Assembly: GCF_022808645.1 (NCBI RefSeq)
Contig: NZ_JAKZKT010000033.1
Coordinates: 1-51,333, forward strand
From: Bacillus litorisediminis
GTDB taxonomy: Bacteria; Bacillota; Bacilli; Bacillales; JC228
DNA length: 51,333 bases
Direction: 5' to 3'
The position numbers were made by a program, and so were the translations under genes. Shown in pieces: positions 42,035 to 51,155 of the stretch. Every line of letters begins with the position of its first letter. The stretch's first letter is position 1. Below the pieces are notes generated by a model, which saw only the letters and a program-made list of their open reading frames with translations, searched no databases and was not told the DNA's origin.

Positions 42035-43570
42035 TCAATTAGCTTTCCTTCTTTTTCTTCTCACCATTTGCATTAAGCTATTAAATCCTTCTCTGTAAAG
42101 GAAGTAGAGTCCTGCGACATAGAGTATGACACCTAATGGCACATAAATCATCAGTTCAAGCAAGGAGTAGAGCGGGTCGAGCAGACCGGTTTGCTGCAGG
42201 CCGTATAAGGGCAAAACCATAACGAATGTTGGCAAGGTTCCTCGAATTAATAGGGCTGCCAGCTTTTTGCCTTCTCCCTTATCAAACTCACGATACACAA
42301 CTAACGTAGAAACGGTTAAGAAATAAATCGAAACAAGTGAACTGGATAGAGCAAGAGCCGGATAGCCAAATCGATCAACCAGCAAGAAGTTTAAAATAAT
42401 GTTTAATACAATTGTCGTCACACTTATCCGGAATACTACGGCTGTTTTCCCCTTAGCATACATAGATTTTGACACGATGTATTGCAGACCTTGAGTCAAA
42501 ATCATTGGCAAGTATAACAATAAAGCAATATAAGCTCCCTGTGTATCATCGGCTGTATAAGCCCCCCGCTGATAAATGAACTCAAGCAGCGGATAACCAA
42601 CGACTAATAATCCTCCAGTAATCGGTAAAAGCGTTAGCCAGGTCAGGCGCATTCCATCATAAAAGGTTTGCTGAAACCCTTTTTGATCATCTACTCTTTC
42701 AGAGAGCAGCGTAAAAATAATCGTCGCAATGGTTGTACCATAAATAGCACTCGGAATACTAATGACAAGGGAAGCGTTATTTAAATAAGTAACGGCGCCT
42801 GAGATGGTTCCAGATGCAAAGATATTATTGACAAACATATTAACCTGTCCGACCACTGAGTTTAAAAGAGCCGGTATGATTAATACGATAAAAGTCTTCC
42901 GGAATGTTTGATCCAGCTTCATCTGCGGCTTCCAGTAAAACTCTCTTTTTCGTAAGTAGATGAACTGTATGATCACACCACAGACGGTACCGAATAAAAA
43001 TCCATAGGCTAAACTGTAAATGCCCCATTGCTCAGAGAAAAGAATGGCAAAGACAGCACTCATTAAGGTGGCTAACAGTTTAGAAATATGAGTTGGAACA
43101 AAGGTGCGCCGCGACTGTAAATAAGATTCTAAAATTCCGCTTAATGCGATAGCAGCCATCCCGAAGAAAAAGAGGCGGGTCATATTGACTGCTACTTCTT
43201 CAGCAACAGATGTCATGTTGCCGTATATGAAAGGCACAATGTCATCTGCCCAAATTCCAAGAGGTACAGATAAAACCAGGAAAATGACGACGGTTATATT
43301 CATTAATGCATTCGCATTGCGCTCCGTTTCAACTGGTTTTTCCTTCTTTTCCTTCATATATAGCGGGAGAAACACATTGTTAAACCCGACAGATATCATG
43401 GCAACTACTAATGTAATAAACGTAAAGGCAAGCTTATAGCCGTCAGTGTAGTCACTTGCACCAAACTGATGAGCTACGATACCTTCCCGTAAAAAACCCG
43501 ATAGCTTCAAAACAATCGCTAACAGGGTGATCCAAATGGCAGCCTTCTTCAGATTTGCCATCGCCGTCAC
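42035..43570 (-). CDS. MurJ/MviN-type polysaccharide or lipid II flippase
   Basis: This 511-residue polytopic protein has about 14 hydrophobic segments and the MOP-superfamily MurJ pattern, including the N-terminal G-F-L-R-E-G-I-V-A-H-Q-F-G and the central S-I-P-S-A-I-Y-G-T-T. Such proteins move undecaprenyl-linked precursors across the membrane. Its position beside CsaB and glycosyltransferases suggests that its cargo is the secondary wall polymer repeat unit and not lipid II, but this is inference. It is encoded 45 bp behind the glycosyltransferase gene on the same strand. Confidence 0.85.
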   Translation of the reverse strand: MTAMANLKKAAIWITLLAIVLKLSGFLREGIVAHQFGASDYTDGYKLAFTFITLVVAMISVGFNNVFLPLYMKEKKEKPVETERNANALMNITVVIFLVLSVPLGIWADDIVPFIYGNMTSVAEEVAVNMTRLFFFGMAAIALSGILESYLQSRRTFVPTHISKLLATLMSAVFAILFSEQWGIYSLAYGFLFGTVCGVIIQFIYLRKREFYWKPQMKLDQTFRKTFIVLIIPALLNSVVGQVNMFVNNIFASGTISGAVTYLNNASLVISIPSAIYGTTIATIIFTLLSERVDDQKGFQQTFYDGMRLTWLTLLPITGGLLVVGYPLLEFIYQRGAYTADDTQGAYIALLLYLPMILTQGLQYIVSKSMYAKGKTAVVFRISVTTIVLNIILNFLLVDRFGYPALALSSSLVSIYFLTVSTLVVYREFDKGEGKKLAALLIRGTLPTFVMVLPLYGLQQTGLLDPLYSLLELMIYVPLGVILYVAGLYFLYREGFNSLMQMVRRKRRKAN

Positions 43571-43593
43571 CTTCTTTAATATTAATGAAAAAA

Positions 43594-43608
43594 GGGGGCC
43601 AGACCCCC
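43594..43608. repeat. Short G/C palindrome between two minus-strand genes
   Basis: GGGGGCCAGACCCCC in the 45-bp gap between the glycosyltransferase and flippase genes. A 5-bp stem with CCAGA loop; there is no T run in the direction of transcription. Similar motifs are common between Bacillus genes; role unknown. Confidence 0.35.
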
Positions 43609-43615
43609 AATGGCT

Positions 43616-44788
43616 TTAAACGTTTAAAGCATTTTTATAAATCTCTTCATATTTTTTAGCTGCAGCCAGGTGAGAATACTCACGCTCAATTTTAGCACGG
43701 GCCTTTTGAGCTAGCTCTTGGCCAAGTTCAGGGTTGTTGAGCAGCGCTACAATGGCTTCAGCCAGTTGTTCAACATTTTTTTCTTCAACTAAAAGACCGT
43801 CTTCTCTGTGATTGACGATTTCTTTTAGTCCTCCTACTGCACACGCTACTAATGGAGAGCCCGATCCCATTGCTTCCAGAGCAGAAATCGATGTAGCTTC
43901 CTCAACACCCGCAGAGTGTACGCTTGGTACTAACACAACATCGGACAGTGCATAGTACTCTTTCACTGTATCATGAGGAACCGCACCTAATAAGGTAACA
44001 TGCTGTTCAAGACCTTCTCTTGCCACGATGCTTTGAATTTCACTCATGGCTTCACCGCTGCCGGCATAAATCAATTGAGTATCAGGGTGTGCTTTCAAAA
44101 CAGCAGGTAACGCAAGTGCCGGATATATAACTCCATTTTTCTTCGTCAAACGGCGAGGAACAAATAAAACCTTCTTATTTAAATCAATTCCGTATTTCTT
44201 TCGGTACTCATCTCGTTTAGCTTGATCAGGCTTAAACTGATGAATATCAATAAAGTTCCGAATGGCTGTAGCTTCTACACCAGAAACTTCTTTAACGTAT
44301 TCTTTTAAGCGCTGGTCCACCGTAATGATGGCCCGGGTTCCTTTATAGGAACGAACTTCAACTTCCTTCATATAATCAGCTTCAGGGCTGTGTTCATCCA
44401 TTGATCCTTTACTGACCGATTCAAACGTCATATAGCCGTGCACAGTGGAAACGGTAGGAATTCCTGTTTCTAGTGCTGCTAATGTTGTAAAAGGATCCTG
44501 TGCATTAATCAAGTCATATTGCTTTTCTTTATTTTTATTAATCAGCCCTTGAAGCAGGCGCTTTCTGACATTATGACTCCAGACAATGCCTTTGCCTTTT
44601 TTGATTTTATTCAATACAAAGGATGGCCCTTGTGCATAAAGCTTTCGAACGGGTGAAGGGATATCCGAAAACGATAAAACATCCACCTCATGGCCAAGTG
44701 ACTCAAGTCCAGCCTTTAGCGTTGTCACATGAGTGGAGAGACCTCCCGCATGAGGATAATCATATGCCGTCGCAATTAATATTTTCAT
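43616..44788 (-). CDS. Glycosyltransferase family 4 protein
   Basis: This 390-residue GT-B enzyme has the N-terminal acceptor-side G-G-L-S-T-H-V loop near residue 16, F-V-P-R-R-L-T-K-K-N-G (about 205-215), and a C-terminal donor-binding region with P-S-V-H-S-A-G-V-E-E-A-T-S-I-S-A-L-E-A-M-G, the E-x7-E pattern of GT4. It adds a sugar from a nucleotide donor to a growing glycan at the cytoplasmic face. It belongs to the minus-strand group csaB - glycosyltransferase - flippase, separated from csaB by a 270-bp repeat-bearing gap. Confidence 0.88.
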   Translation of the reverse strand: MKILIATAYDYPHAGGLSTHVTTLKAGLESLGHEVDVLSFSDIPSPVRKLYAQGPSFVLNKIKKGKGIVWSHNVRKRLLQGLINKNKEKQYDLINAQDPFTTLAALETGIPTVSTVHGYMTFESVSKGSMDEHSPEADYMKEVEVRSYKGTRAIITVDQRLKEYVKEVSGVEATAIRNFIDIHQFKPDQAKRDEYRKKYGIDLNKKVLFVPRRLTKKNGVIYPALALPAVLKAHPDTQLIYAGSGEAMSEIQSIVAREGLEQHVTLLGAVPHDTVKEYYALSDVVLVPSVHSAGVEEATSISALEAMGSGSPLVACAVGGLKEIVNHREDGLLVEEKNVEQLAEAIVALLNNPELGQELAQKARAKIEREYSHLAAAKKYEEIYKNALNV

Positions 44789-44849
44789 GAGTATTACCTC
44801 CTTGGGTAGGGGATTTGTCTAATTTTTTAACTAAACCCCTTAAAATAAG

Positions 44850-45062
44850 CGAACTCAGTGCCGGTTAAACGAACTTAGAGTCAGATAATCAAACTCAGGG
44901 CATCGTTAACCGAACTTAGATCTCAAATAACTGAACTCAGCACTAGGAAAACGAACTTAGAGCTCACATAACCGCATTCAAATGCTGATAACCGAACTCA
45001 GCACACGGATTAACGAACTCAAAACCCGATAACAGAACTGAGCCACAGTTAACCTGAATCAG
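44850..45062. repeat. Second tandem array: 11 degenerate units of 20-21 bp
   Basis: Cores related to CGAACTCAG or CGAACTTAG begin at 44850, 44870, 44890, 44911, 44932, 44952, 44973, 44993, 45014, 45034 and 45055. The steps are 20,20,21,21,20,21,20,21,20,21 bp. In the first six units CTCAG and CTTAG alternate, hinting at an older 41-bp unit. The remaining bases of each unit vary, but AAC or AAA usually precedes the core. The last unit overlaps the csaB stop codon. Sequence differs from the array at 24220, but period and design are the same. Confidence 0.85.
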
Positions 45063-46168
45063 TCCCGGACAAAATTCTCCTTCAGCAACTCTATATTTTT
45101 CAACGCTTCTTTCTTTAGCTCATCCGCGTTCGTCCTTACAATATGAGCGTAATGTTCATGGTTGTCCAAGATCTTCAACGCATTATCAACCATGACTTTC
45201 TCATCGACTTCCTCTAATACAGACGAAACTTCCCACATTCCGTTACGCTTCAGCAAGCTTTCGACCTTCTTATCATAGCTTAACCCGATATGCGGAACTC
45301 CCATCAAAGTCGAGAAAATCAACGCATGCAGACGCATACCAATCGTCATTTCACACTGCCCGATAAACTGTAAATATTGGTTCGGCGTGAAATCATTGCC
45401 AAGCAGCAAGCACTGATCAGCATGCTTCATATGAGCCATCACATCTTTGCTTGCCTTTTCATCATGATGTCCTTCCATCGGAACAAAGACAGGGGTGACT
45501 CCCTTTTTCTCAATCAGCTCATCCAAAATGACAGCCATTTGCTCAAACTGTTTGGTTCGTCCGAGCCATGGCCGCACGGAAACAGCAATCAGCCGCTCAT
45601 TGCCCTTCAACGGCAAAGACTCCACACAGGCTTTATCTTCCTTCGGCTGAAACGCGAATACAATATCTGATGTGACTACCGTCTCAGGCTTTGTAACGCC
45701 AAGCTTATGCAGAAGCTCCTTCGAATACTCATCACGTACCGTGATAAAATCAGCTAAATTCGCAAGCTTCATTAAAAACTTGCCCCAGCGGGAATTGACC
45801 GGTCCGACTCCCTGTGAGAAAAACATTACTTTTGTTCCGCAAAGCTTTGCCAGTAAAACAATTAGCAAATAATAGGGAAGAGGTCCGAACAAAAACTTGG
45901 TAGGATACGTATCCTGTAGAAGTCCACCTCCACCGCTAATCAATAAATCAGCCGATCTAAGCTCGCGAACTTTCTCTTTATTTTCCCGCCGCCACGCACG
46001 GTAAACGGAACGGACATTATGTTCCTTTGCCGTCTTCTCTGGAGATAAAGAAAAAACGGTAATTTCTGGATTATCAAAATTTGTGCGTAAATTGTCAATA
46101 ATTGCTTCTAAAATTGCTTCATCACCAGTGTTTCCAAGGCCGTAAAAGCCAGAAATAACAAATTTCAA
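45059..46168 (-). CDS. csaB: Polysaccharide pyruvyl transferase CsaB
   Basis: This 369-residue protein starts with G-F-Y-G-L-G-N-T-G-D-E-A-I-L and has L-I-S-G-G-G-G-L-L-Q-D near residue 80 and M-R-L-H-A-L-I-F near 278, all marks of the pyruvyltransferase family. CsaB adds a ketal pyruvate from phosphoenolpyruvate to a ManNAc residue of the secondary cell-wall polymer, the group recognised by SLH domains. Four SLH proteins are encoded nearby in this window, giving strong functional context. Its stop codon lies in the last unit of the repeat array. Confidence 0.92.
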   Translation of the reverse strand: MKFVISGFYGLGNTGDEAILEAIIDNLRTNFDNPEITVFSLSPEKTAKEHNVRSVYRAWRRENKEKVRELRSADLLISGGGGLLQDTYPTKFLFGPLPYYLLIVLLAKLCGTKVMFFSQGVGPVNSRWGKFLMKLANLADFITVRDEYSKELLHKLGVTKPETVVTSDIVFAFQPKEDKACVESLPLKGNERLIAVSVRPWLGRTKQFEQMAVILDELIEKKGVTPVFVPMEGHHDEKASKDVMAHMKHADQCLLLGNDFTPNQYLQFIGQCEMTIGMRLHALIFSTLMGVPHIGLSYDKKVESLLKRNGMWEVSSVLEEVDEKVMVDNALKILDNHEHYAHIVRTNADELKKEALKNIELLKENFVRD

Positions 46169-46510
46169 GGATGCTCCTCCTTTTGCAGTCTTACAAGGTT
46201 TACCCTATTATATAGGAAGGGAATATAAGAACCATAGGATCAATCCCCCTCTCACAAGGCATTCCAACAAAATTCATGCTATATTTTATCATTACCCTAA
46301 GTAAACAACAATGAAAACTAATGCAAGTCGAATTTTGACATGATATACTAGGTGAGAATTAATTTCATATCAGAATGTGGGAAAAGGTGAAAGGGTCAGA
46401 AACAGAATCGATCCTGCGTATTGTATAAAAAAATCATGCGCGAATTTGACCTGCATCCAAACACCTGAGAACCCCCACCTAGAAATCAAAAAAAGCGAGG
46501 TCTTTTTTTA
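46169..46510. promoter_or_regulatory. Divergent gap between csaB and the nucleotide-sugar dehydrogenase gene
   Basis: No gene is supported in this 342-bp gap. On the plus strand TTGACA (46335-46340) with ATTAAT 17 bp later is a possible promoter for the downstream operon. On the minus strand the ribosome site AGGAGGAG precedes csaB. GAGGT about 9 bp before the ATG at 46511 serves the next gene. Nothing else is recognised. Confidence 0.35.
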
Positions 46511-47785
46511 ATGAAAAAAATATGTGTCGTTGGATTAGGATACATTGGTCTTCCTACATCCGCCATCTTCGCCCAAGCAGGCTTTGAAGTGGTCGGCGTC
46601 GATGTTAATCAAAAAGTCGTTGATTCTTTAAATAATGGAAAAATTCATATTGAAGAACCTGGTCTGCCTGAAGTCGTTGAGAGAGTTGTAAAAGCAGGAA
46701 AGCTTCGTGCTTCTCTTACACCAGAACCAGCAGACGTATATATCGTGGCAGTGCCAACACCAATCCACCCAGATCAAACTGCCAACGTGGATTATGTAAG
46801 AGATGCGGTGCAATCGATCACTCCATTTATTCAAAAAGGAAATGTTCTGATTGTTGAATCCACCATTCCTCCAAGAACAATGGATGATCTAGTCGCACCA
46901 ATCATTAAAGAAGCTGGACTCGATCCATACAAGGACGTGGCCATCGCACACTGTCCGGAACGTGTTCTTCCAGGACAAATCCTAAGAGAGCTCATTGAAA
47001 ACACTCGCATTGTCGGCGGTATTACACCTGAAGCTGCGAAACAAGCTGCAGACGTGTATCGTGCTGTTGTCAAAGGCGATGTCATGGAAACCGAAGCAGT
47101 TACAGCCGAAATGTCTAAGCTGATGGAAAACACATTCCGTGATGTGAACATTGCCCTTGCTAACGAGCTAGTGAAAATTTCTGCGAAACTCGGCGTAGAC
47201 GCTCATTCAGTTATCGCGCTCGCTAACCGCCATCCGCGTGTAAATATCCATTTGCCAGGTCCCGGTGTAGGCGGACATTGTCTAGCGGTTGACCCTTACT
47301 TTATTGTTGAAAAAGCGCAGGAAGAGTCTCCGCTGATTCAAACAGCGAGAAAAATTAATAACTCGATGCCGCACTACGTTGAAACGCAAATCGAGCGGTT
47401 AACGTCTGAATTATCAAATCCAAAAATTGCCTTGTTTGGTTTGACGTATAAAGGAAATATAGATGATGTGCGTGAAAGTCCGGCACTCGATATTGCGGAA
47501 TCACTTCACAAGCATCCAAAACTGAATGTGGTGGCTCATGACCCGCATGTTCGGGAAGAGCAGGTATCATTCCCGCTGTACAGCTTTGAGGATGCCATCA
47601 AAGATGCGCATCTTATCGTTGTGCTGGCTGACCATAATGAGTTTAAAAACATTGATGGCGAAGTCTTAAAGAGAGAAATGAAGACTCCAGTTATCTTTGA
47701 TACGAAGAATTGTGTGAATGAGATTGAAGGAGTAACGATTTACCGGTTAGGAAATCTGTCTCATCTAAAAGCAATTCAAGAGTAA
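46511..47785 (+). CDS. Nucleotide-sugar dehydrogenase (UDP-ManNAc/UDP-glucose dehydrogenase family)
   Basis: This 424-residue NAD-dependent enzyme has G-L-G-Y-I-G-L-P near its N-terminus, the catalytic cysteine in G-V-G-G-H-C-L-A-V-D-P-Y (about residue 257) and a C-terminal domain with G-L-T-Y-K-G-N-I-D-D-V-R-E-S-P. The spacing and V-A-V-P-T-P segment fit the WecC group that oxidises UDP-N-acetylmannosamine to the uronate, better than UDP-glucose dehydrogenase. It would supply a charged sugar for the wall polymer. It begins a plus-strand operon with the next two genes. Confidence 0.85.
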   Translation: MKKICVVGLGYIGLPTSAIFAQAGFEVVGVDVNQKVVDSLNNGKIHIEEPGLPEVVERVVKAGKLRASLTPEPADVYIVAVPTPIHPDQTANVDYVRDAVQSITPFIQKGNVLIVESTIPPRTMDDLVAPIIKEAGLDPYKDVAIAHCPERVLPGQILRELIENTRIVGGITPEAAKQAADVYRAVVKGDVMETEAVTAEMSKLMENTFRDVNIALANELVKISAKLGVDAHSVIALANRHPRVNIHLPGPGVGGHCLAVDPYFIVEKAQEESPLIQTARKINNSMPHYVETQIERLTSELSNPKIALFGLTYKGNIDDVRESPALDIAESLHKHPKLNVVAHDPHVREEQVSFPLYSFEDAIKDAHLIVVLADHNEFKNIDGEVLKREMKTPVIFDTKNCVNEIEGVTIYRLGNLSHLKAIQE

Positions 47786-47797
47786 GGGGAGAATAGC

Positions 47798-48526
47798 ATG
47801 AAAAAGGAGACCTATTTTGGTGTGGATGTATCACCTCTTTCTTATGAGGAGATTGTTGAAACACTAAAATCAAGGATTCACTCTGGGGAACAATCAACCA
47901 TTATTGCTGTCAATCCTGAAAAAGTAATGGCTGCTCAAAATAATCCGCAGCTAAAAGAGCTGATTAATGGCTCTACTTTCCAGATTCCTGATGGAGTCGG
48001 AATCTTGCTGGCTTCAAAATTAAAAGGAGGCGACATCCAATCAAGAGTCACAGGTGTGGACATGATGGAGCGCCTTCTCTTAATGGCGGAGCAGGAAGGG
48101 TACAAAGTCTTTCTTTATGGGGCAAAAGAAGAGGTCGTAAGCAAGGCAGCTGCCAATATCCAAATCAAGCATCCTGCCATTCAATTAGCAGGATACGAGA
48201 ATGGATACGTCCAAGACCAAGAAGCACTTGTGGAAAAAATCAATGCATCAGGTGCCGATATCTTATTTGTTGCTTTAGGAAGTCCGAGACAAGAGCTCTG
48301 GATTCGTGAAAACATGCCTCGGCTCAATGTGAAAGTATTCCAAGGAGTTGGCGGTAGCTTTGATGTATATGCTGGCCACGTACAAAGAGCGCCAGAAGGG
48401 TTTCGCAAACTCGGTCTTGAATGGCTCTACCGGCTCATGAAAGAACCCAAGCGTTTCAAGCGCCAGCTCGCACTTCCCAAATTCCTGTTTAAAGTCCTAT
48501 TTACTAGAAAGGATCAGGCTAGATGA
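47798..48526 (+). CDS. tagA: WecG/TagA/CpsF-family N-acetylmannosaminyl-type glycosyltransferase
   Basis: This 242-residue protein has N-P-E-K-V-M-A-A-Q and I-P-D-G-V-G-I-L in the N-terminal half, and V-A-L-G-S-P-R-Q-E-L-W-I near residue 165, signatures of the GT26 family. TagA transfers ManNAc to undecaprenyl-diphospho-GlcNAc, the second step of linkage-unit assembly for wall polymers. It lies 12 bp behind the dehydrogenase gene and overlaps the next gene by 4 bp, so the three are translated together. Confidence 0.9.
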   Translation: MKKETYFGVDVSPLSYEEIVETLKSRIHSGEQSTIIAVNPEKVMAAQNNPQLKELINGSTFQIPDGVGILLASKLKGGDIQSRVTGVDMMERLLLMAEQEGYKVFLYGAKEEVVSKAAANIQIKHPAIQLAGYENGYVQDQEALVEKINASGADILFVALGSPRQELWIRENMPRLNVKVFQGVGGSFDVYAGHVQRAPEGFRKLGLEWLYRLMKEPKRFKRQLALPKFLFKVLFTRKDQAR

Positions 48527-49626
48527 AAATTTTGCACTTAATCAGCGGCGGAGAAACCGGCGGCTCCCGTAAGCATGTCGTGACACTCCTCGCAAAGTTT
48601 CCAAAAGAACAAATATGTCTAGCCGTCTTCCAGGAAGGAGCTCTTTCACAGGAAGCAAAAGATGCGGGAATACGGGTAGAGGTATTCCGGCAAAAATCGC
48701 GTTATGATTTGTCGGTGTTGCATCAGCTTGCTTCGTTTATAAATAAAGAAGCCTTTGACATCCTTCATACTCATGGACCGCGTGCAAACTTTCTTACAAC
48801 CCTTATGATTGGAAAAACCAATTGCCGCTGGGTCACTACCATCCACAGTGATCCAAAGCTTGATTTCATGAAAGGCGGTCTAAAGGGCAAGCTATTCACA
48901 AAGCTTAATCTTTGGTCCTATCAAAAAATTCATTACTTCTTCGCGGTTTCAGAGAGATTCAAACAAAACCTAATGGAGATTGGGATTAGAGGAGAAAAAA
49001 TTCAAACCATTTACAATGGGATTGATTTTACATCCCCAGTGCCTCAAGCTGATCCACTCCGTGAGGACCTTGGATTATCTCAAGAGGATTTTATTATGGC
49101 CTTTATTGCAAGACTTCATCCCGTAAAAGGACATAACCTCGTGTTAAATGCACTCCATAACTTAAACAATCCTCGAGTAAAGCTGCTCCTTATCGGAGAC
49201 GGCCCGAACAGACAGGAGATTGACGAAAAAATTAAACAATTAAACCTACAATCTCAAGTCTTGATGCTAGGCTTCCGCAAAGATGTGGCCGACTTGTATT
49301 CAATTTCTGATGTTGCATTACTCGCATCTGAAAGTGAAAGCTTTCCGCTTTCCCTGCTGGAGGCTGCTAATCAAGAGGTACCAGTCATCACAACTGATGT
49401 TGGCGGGGTAAAAGAATTAGTTTTGGAGCCTGACATGGGCTGGGTTGTGCCAGTTGGTGACCAAGCCGCTTATGAAAGAGCAATAAATTTTGCGTATGAA
49501 TCATGGGAAAAAGGAATGCTACAAGAGAAGGGAAAATCCCTTCGCAAGCATGCCGAGGAAAACTTTTCATTAGATAACTTAGTTAAACTTACAACCGAAA
49601 CCTACAGTAAATTACTGAAGCAATAG
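48523..49626 (+). CDS. Glycosyltransferase family 4 protein
   Basis: This 367-residue GT-B enzyme has G-G-E-T-G-G-S-R-K-H-V at the N-terminal acceptor loop, H-T-H-G-P-R-A-N near residue 85, and A-R-L-H-P-V-K-G-H-N and A-S-E-S-E-S-F-P-L-S-L-L-E-A-A in the donor half. The latter is the conserved E-x7-E region. The start ATG overlaps the tagA stop (ATGA). It should extend the polymer repeat unit on its lipid carrier. Confidence 0.9.
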   Translation: MKILHLISGGETGGSRKHVVTLLAKFPKEQICLAVFQEGALSQEAKDAGIRVEVFRQKSRYDLSVLHQLASFINKEAFDILHTHGPRANFLTTLMIGKTNCRWVTTIHSDPKLDFMKGGLKGKLFTKLNLWSYQKIHYFFAVSERFKQNLMEIGIRGEKIQTIYNGIDFTSPVPQADPLREDLGLSQEDFIMAFIARLHPVKGHNLVLNALHNLNNPRVKLLLIGDGPNRQEIDEKIKQLNLQSQVLMLGFRKDVADLYSISDVALLASESESFPLSLLEAANQEVPVITTDVGGVKELVLEPDMGWVVPVGDQAAYERAINFAYESWEKGMLQEKGKSLRKHAEENFSLDNLVKLTTETYSKLLKQ

Positions 49627-49740
49627 ATCGTACAAATTTGTCCTAGGGTTTAAAATGGAAAAAATATTCATTGCCCTACATAAAAATTTTTATTATTGTA
49701 ATGAACGTACTGTGAAACTAAAAAGGGGAACCTACAGATT

Positions 49741-51120
49741 ATGATTGAAACTAAAAACAGCCTAACGTATTACGTTGTAATAGCCATGCTTTGCCTGGTT
49801 CCAATAGTATATTGGAAAGAATATCTGGGACCAATCCCAATTAGTATCGAAATTATTCTCATTCCATTGCTAGTGCTGGCAGCAGCATATGATTATTGGA
49901 AGAAAAATATACAGCTTAATACCTTTCCGGTCATGCCGATTTTAATCGCATTTATTTCCTTCTTTGTCGCATCCCTGCTTTCGTTAATCAAAGCAGAATA
50001 CATGGCCCCGGCGATTATGGAAATTTTGCGATTCCTATCGTATGTTTTCCTATTTACAATTGTAGTAAAAGTAAAATTTTCAAAAGAACAATATTTTACT
50101 TTTGCAAAAGTATTCGGAGCAACAGCCTTATTAATCGGATTTTTTGGGATCATTCAATATGTGTTTGATATTTCCTTAAATAAGGCAGGACTATACGCTC
50201 TTCAAGAAGCAAAAGGACGCGTTGATGGAACGCTAGAGAACCCAAATTACTTCTCTTCTTTCCTTAATTACGTGATTCCAACACTTGTATTATTAAGTGT
50301 TGTATATTTCCAACAGAAAAAATGGCAGTTCTTGTATTTTGGATTCTTTGCCATTTATGTCATTAACCTAATCTTTACCTATACACGTGCCGCTTGGGTT
50401 ACAATGTTCTGTGCATTCTTCTTAACGATTCTCTTCATGCCAAAGAGATTCCTGAAAGGCTTTTTCAAGCCGCATATGTTAATTGCATTTACCGTGTTAA
50501 TTGTTTCGGTTTATTTCATGCCAGATGTTCAATCTAGAACAAATTCTGCGATTTATGCAATGCAAAAGCTAGTCTTTCCTAATTGGGAAGTCGCAGCGCC
50601 AGAAGAACCAGGAGAAGAAGGAGAGGATCCAGAGGATCAGGAACAAGATAAAGAAGATGAAACAACCGAAAGAGCCGTTGTTTCCCGTACAACCCTCTGG
50701 AAAACAGGATGGTTTATGTTCAGAGACAACCCAATTCTCGGAGTCGGGATTGGGAACTACTACGATCGGTATAGCGACTTCACTGACAAATATCCGGAGC
50801 TCTATATTGGCCACGAAACCTATTCAGTCCACAACTCTTATCTCAAGGTAATGGCCGAAGGCGGTACAATCGGTATTCTAACCTTCATGTCCATCTACGT
50901 GATCTTCTTCCTTTATATCCTGCGCTTATTCTTTAAGCAGCCGGATCTAAAAGGAAAGGTCATCGCAGCCGGGCTATTTGTTGGAAGCACCACCTTCATG
51001 GTACAAAACTTGTCGAACAACCTCATGTTTATCCCAAGGTTAAATGTGGTATTCTGGCTAGTCGGAGCGTTGGCATTAGCTTTCCTTTATTTGAATCAAA
51101 AACAATTTAAAGATGCATAA
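49741..51120 (+). CDS. O-antigen ligase/polymerase family membrane protein (Wzy_C)
   Basis: This 459-residue protein has about ten to twelve hydrophobic segments and one large external loop (about residues 270-375). The loop contains the family motif W-F-M-F-R-D-N-P-I-L-G-V-G and H-N-S-Y-L-K-V near its end. The loop also holds an acidic stretch rich in Glu/Asp (about 283-308). Members polymerise or ligate lipid-linked glycans outside the membrane, so it may join repeat units of the wall polymer or attach them to the wall. It is separated from the preceding gene by 114 bp and may have its own promoter. Confidence 0.88.
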   Translation: MIETKNSLTYYVVIAMLCLVPIVYWKEYLGPIPISIEIILIPLLVLAAAYDYWKKNIQLNTFPVMPILIAFISFFVASLLSLIKAEYMAPAIMEILRFLSYVFLFTIVVKVKFSKEQYFTFAKVFGATALLIGFFGIIQYVFDISLNKAGLYALQEAKGRVDGTLENPNYFSSFLNYVIPTLVLLSVVYFQQKKWQFLYFGFFAIYVINLIFTYTRAAWVTMFCAFFLTILFMPKRFLKGFFKPHMLIAFTVLIVSVYFMPDVQSRTNSAIYAMQKLVFPNWEVAAPEEPGEEGEDPEDQEQDKEDETTERAVVSRTTLWKTGWFMFRDNPILGVGIGNYYDRYSDFTDKYPELYIGHETYSVHNSYLKVMAEGGTIGILTFMSIYVIFFLYILRLFFKQPDLKGKVIAAGLFVGSTTFMVQNLSNNLMFIPRLNVVFWLVGALALAFLYLNQKQFKDA

Positions 51121-51125
51121 AAATC

Positions 51126-51155
51126 ACACCACCTTTCTATAAATGAAAGGTGGTG
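51126..51155 (+). terminator. Terminator hairpin after the ligase gene, apparently split by an IS element
   Basis: CACCACCTTTC (51127-51137) pairs with GAAAGGTGGTG (51145-51155). The usual T run is missing; instead the terminal sequence of an insertion element begins at once. Confidence 0.7.
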
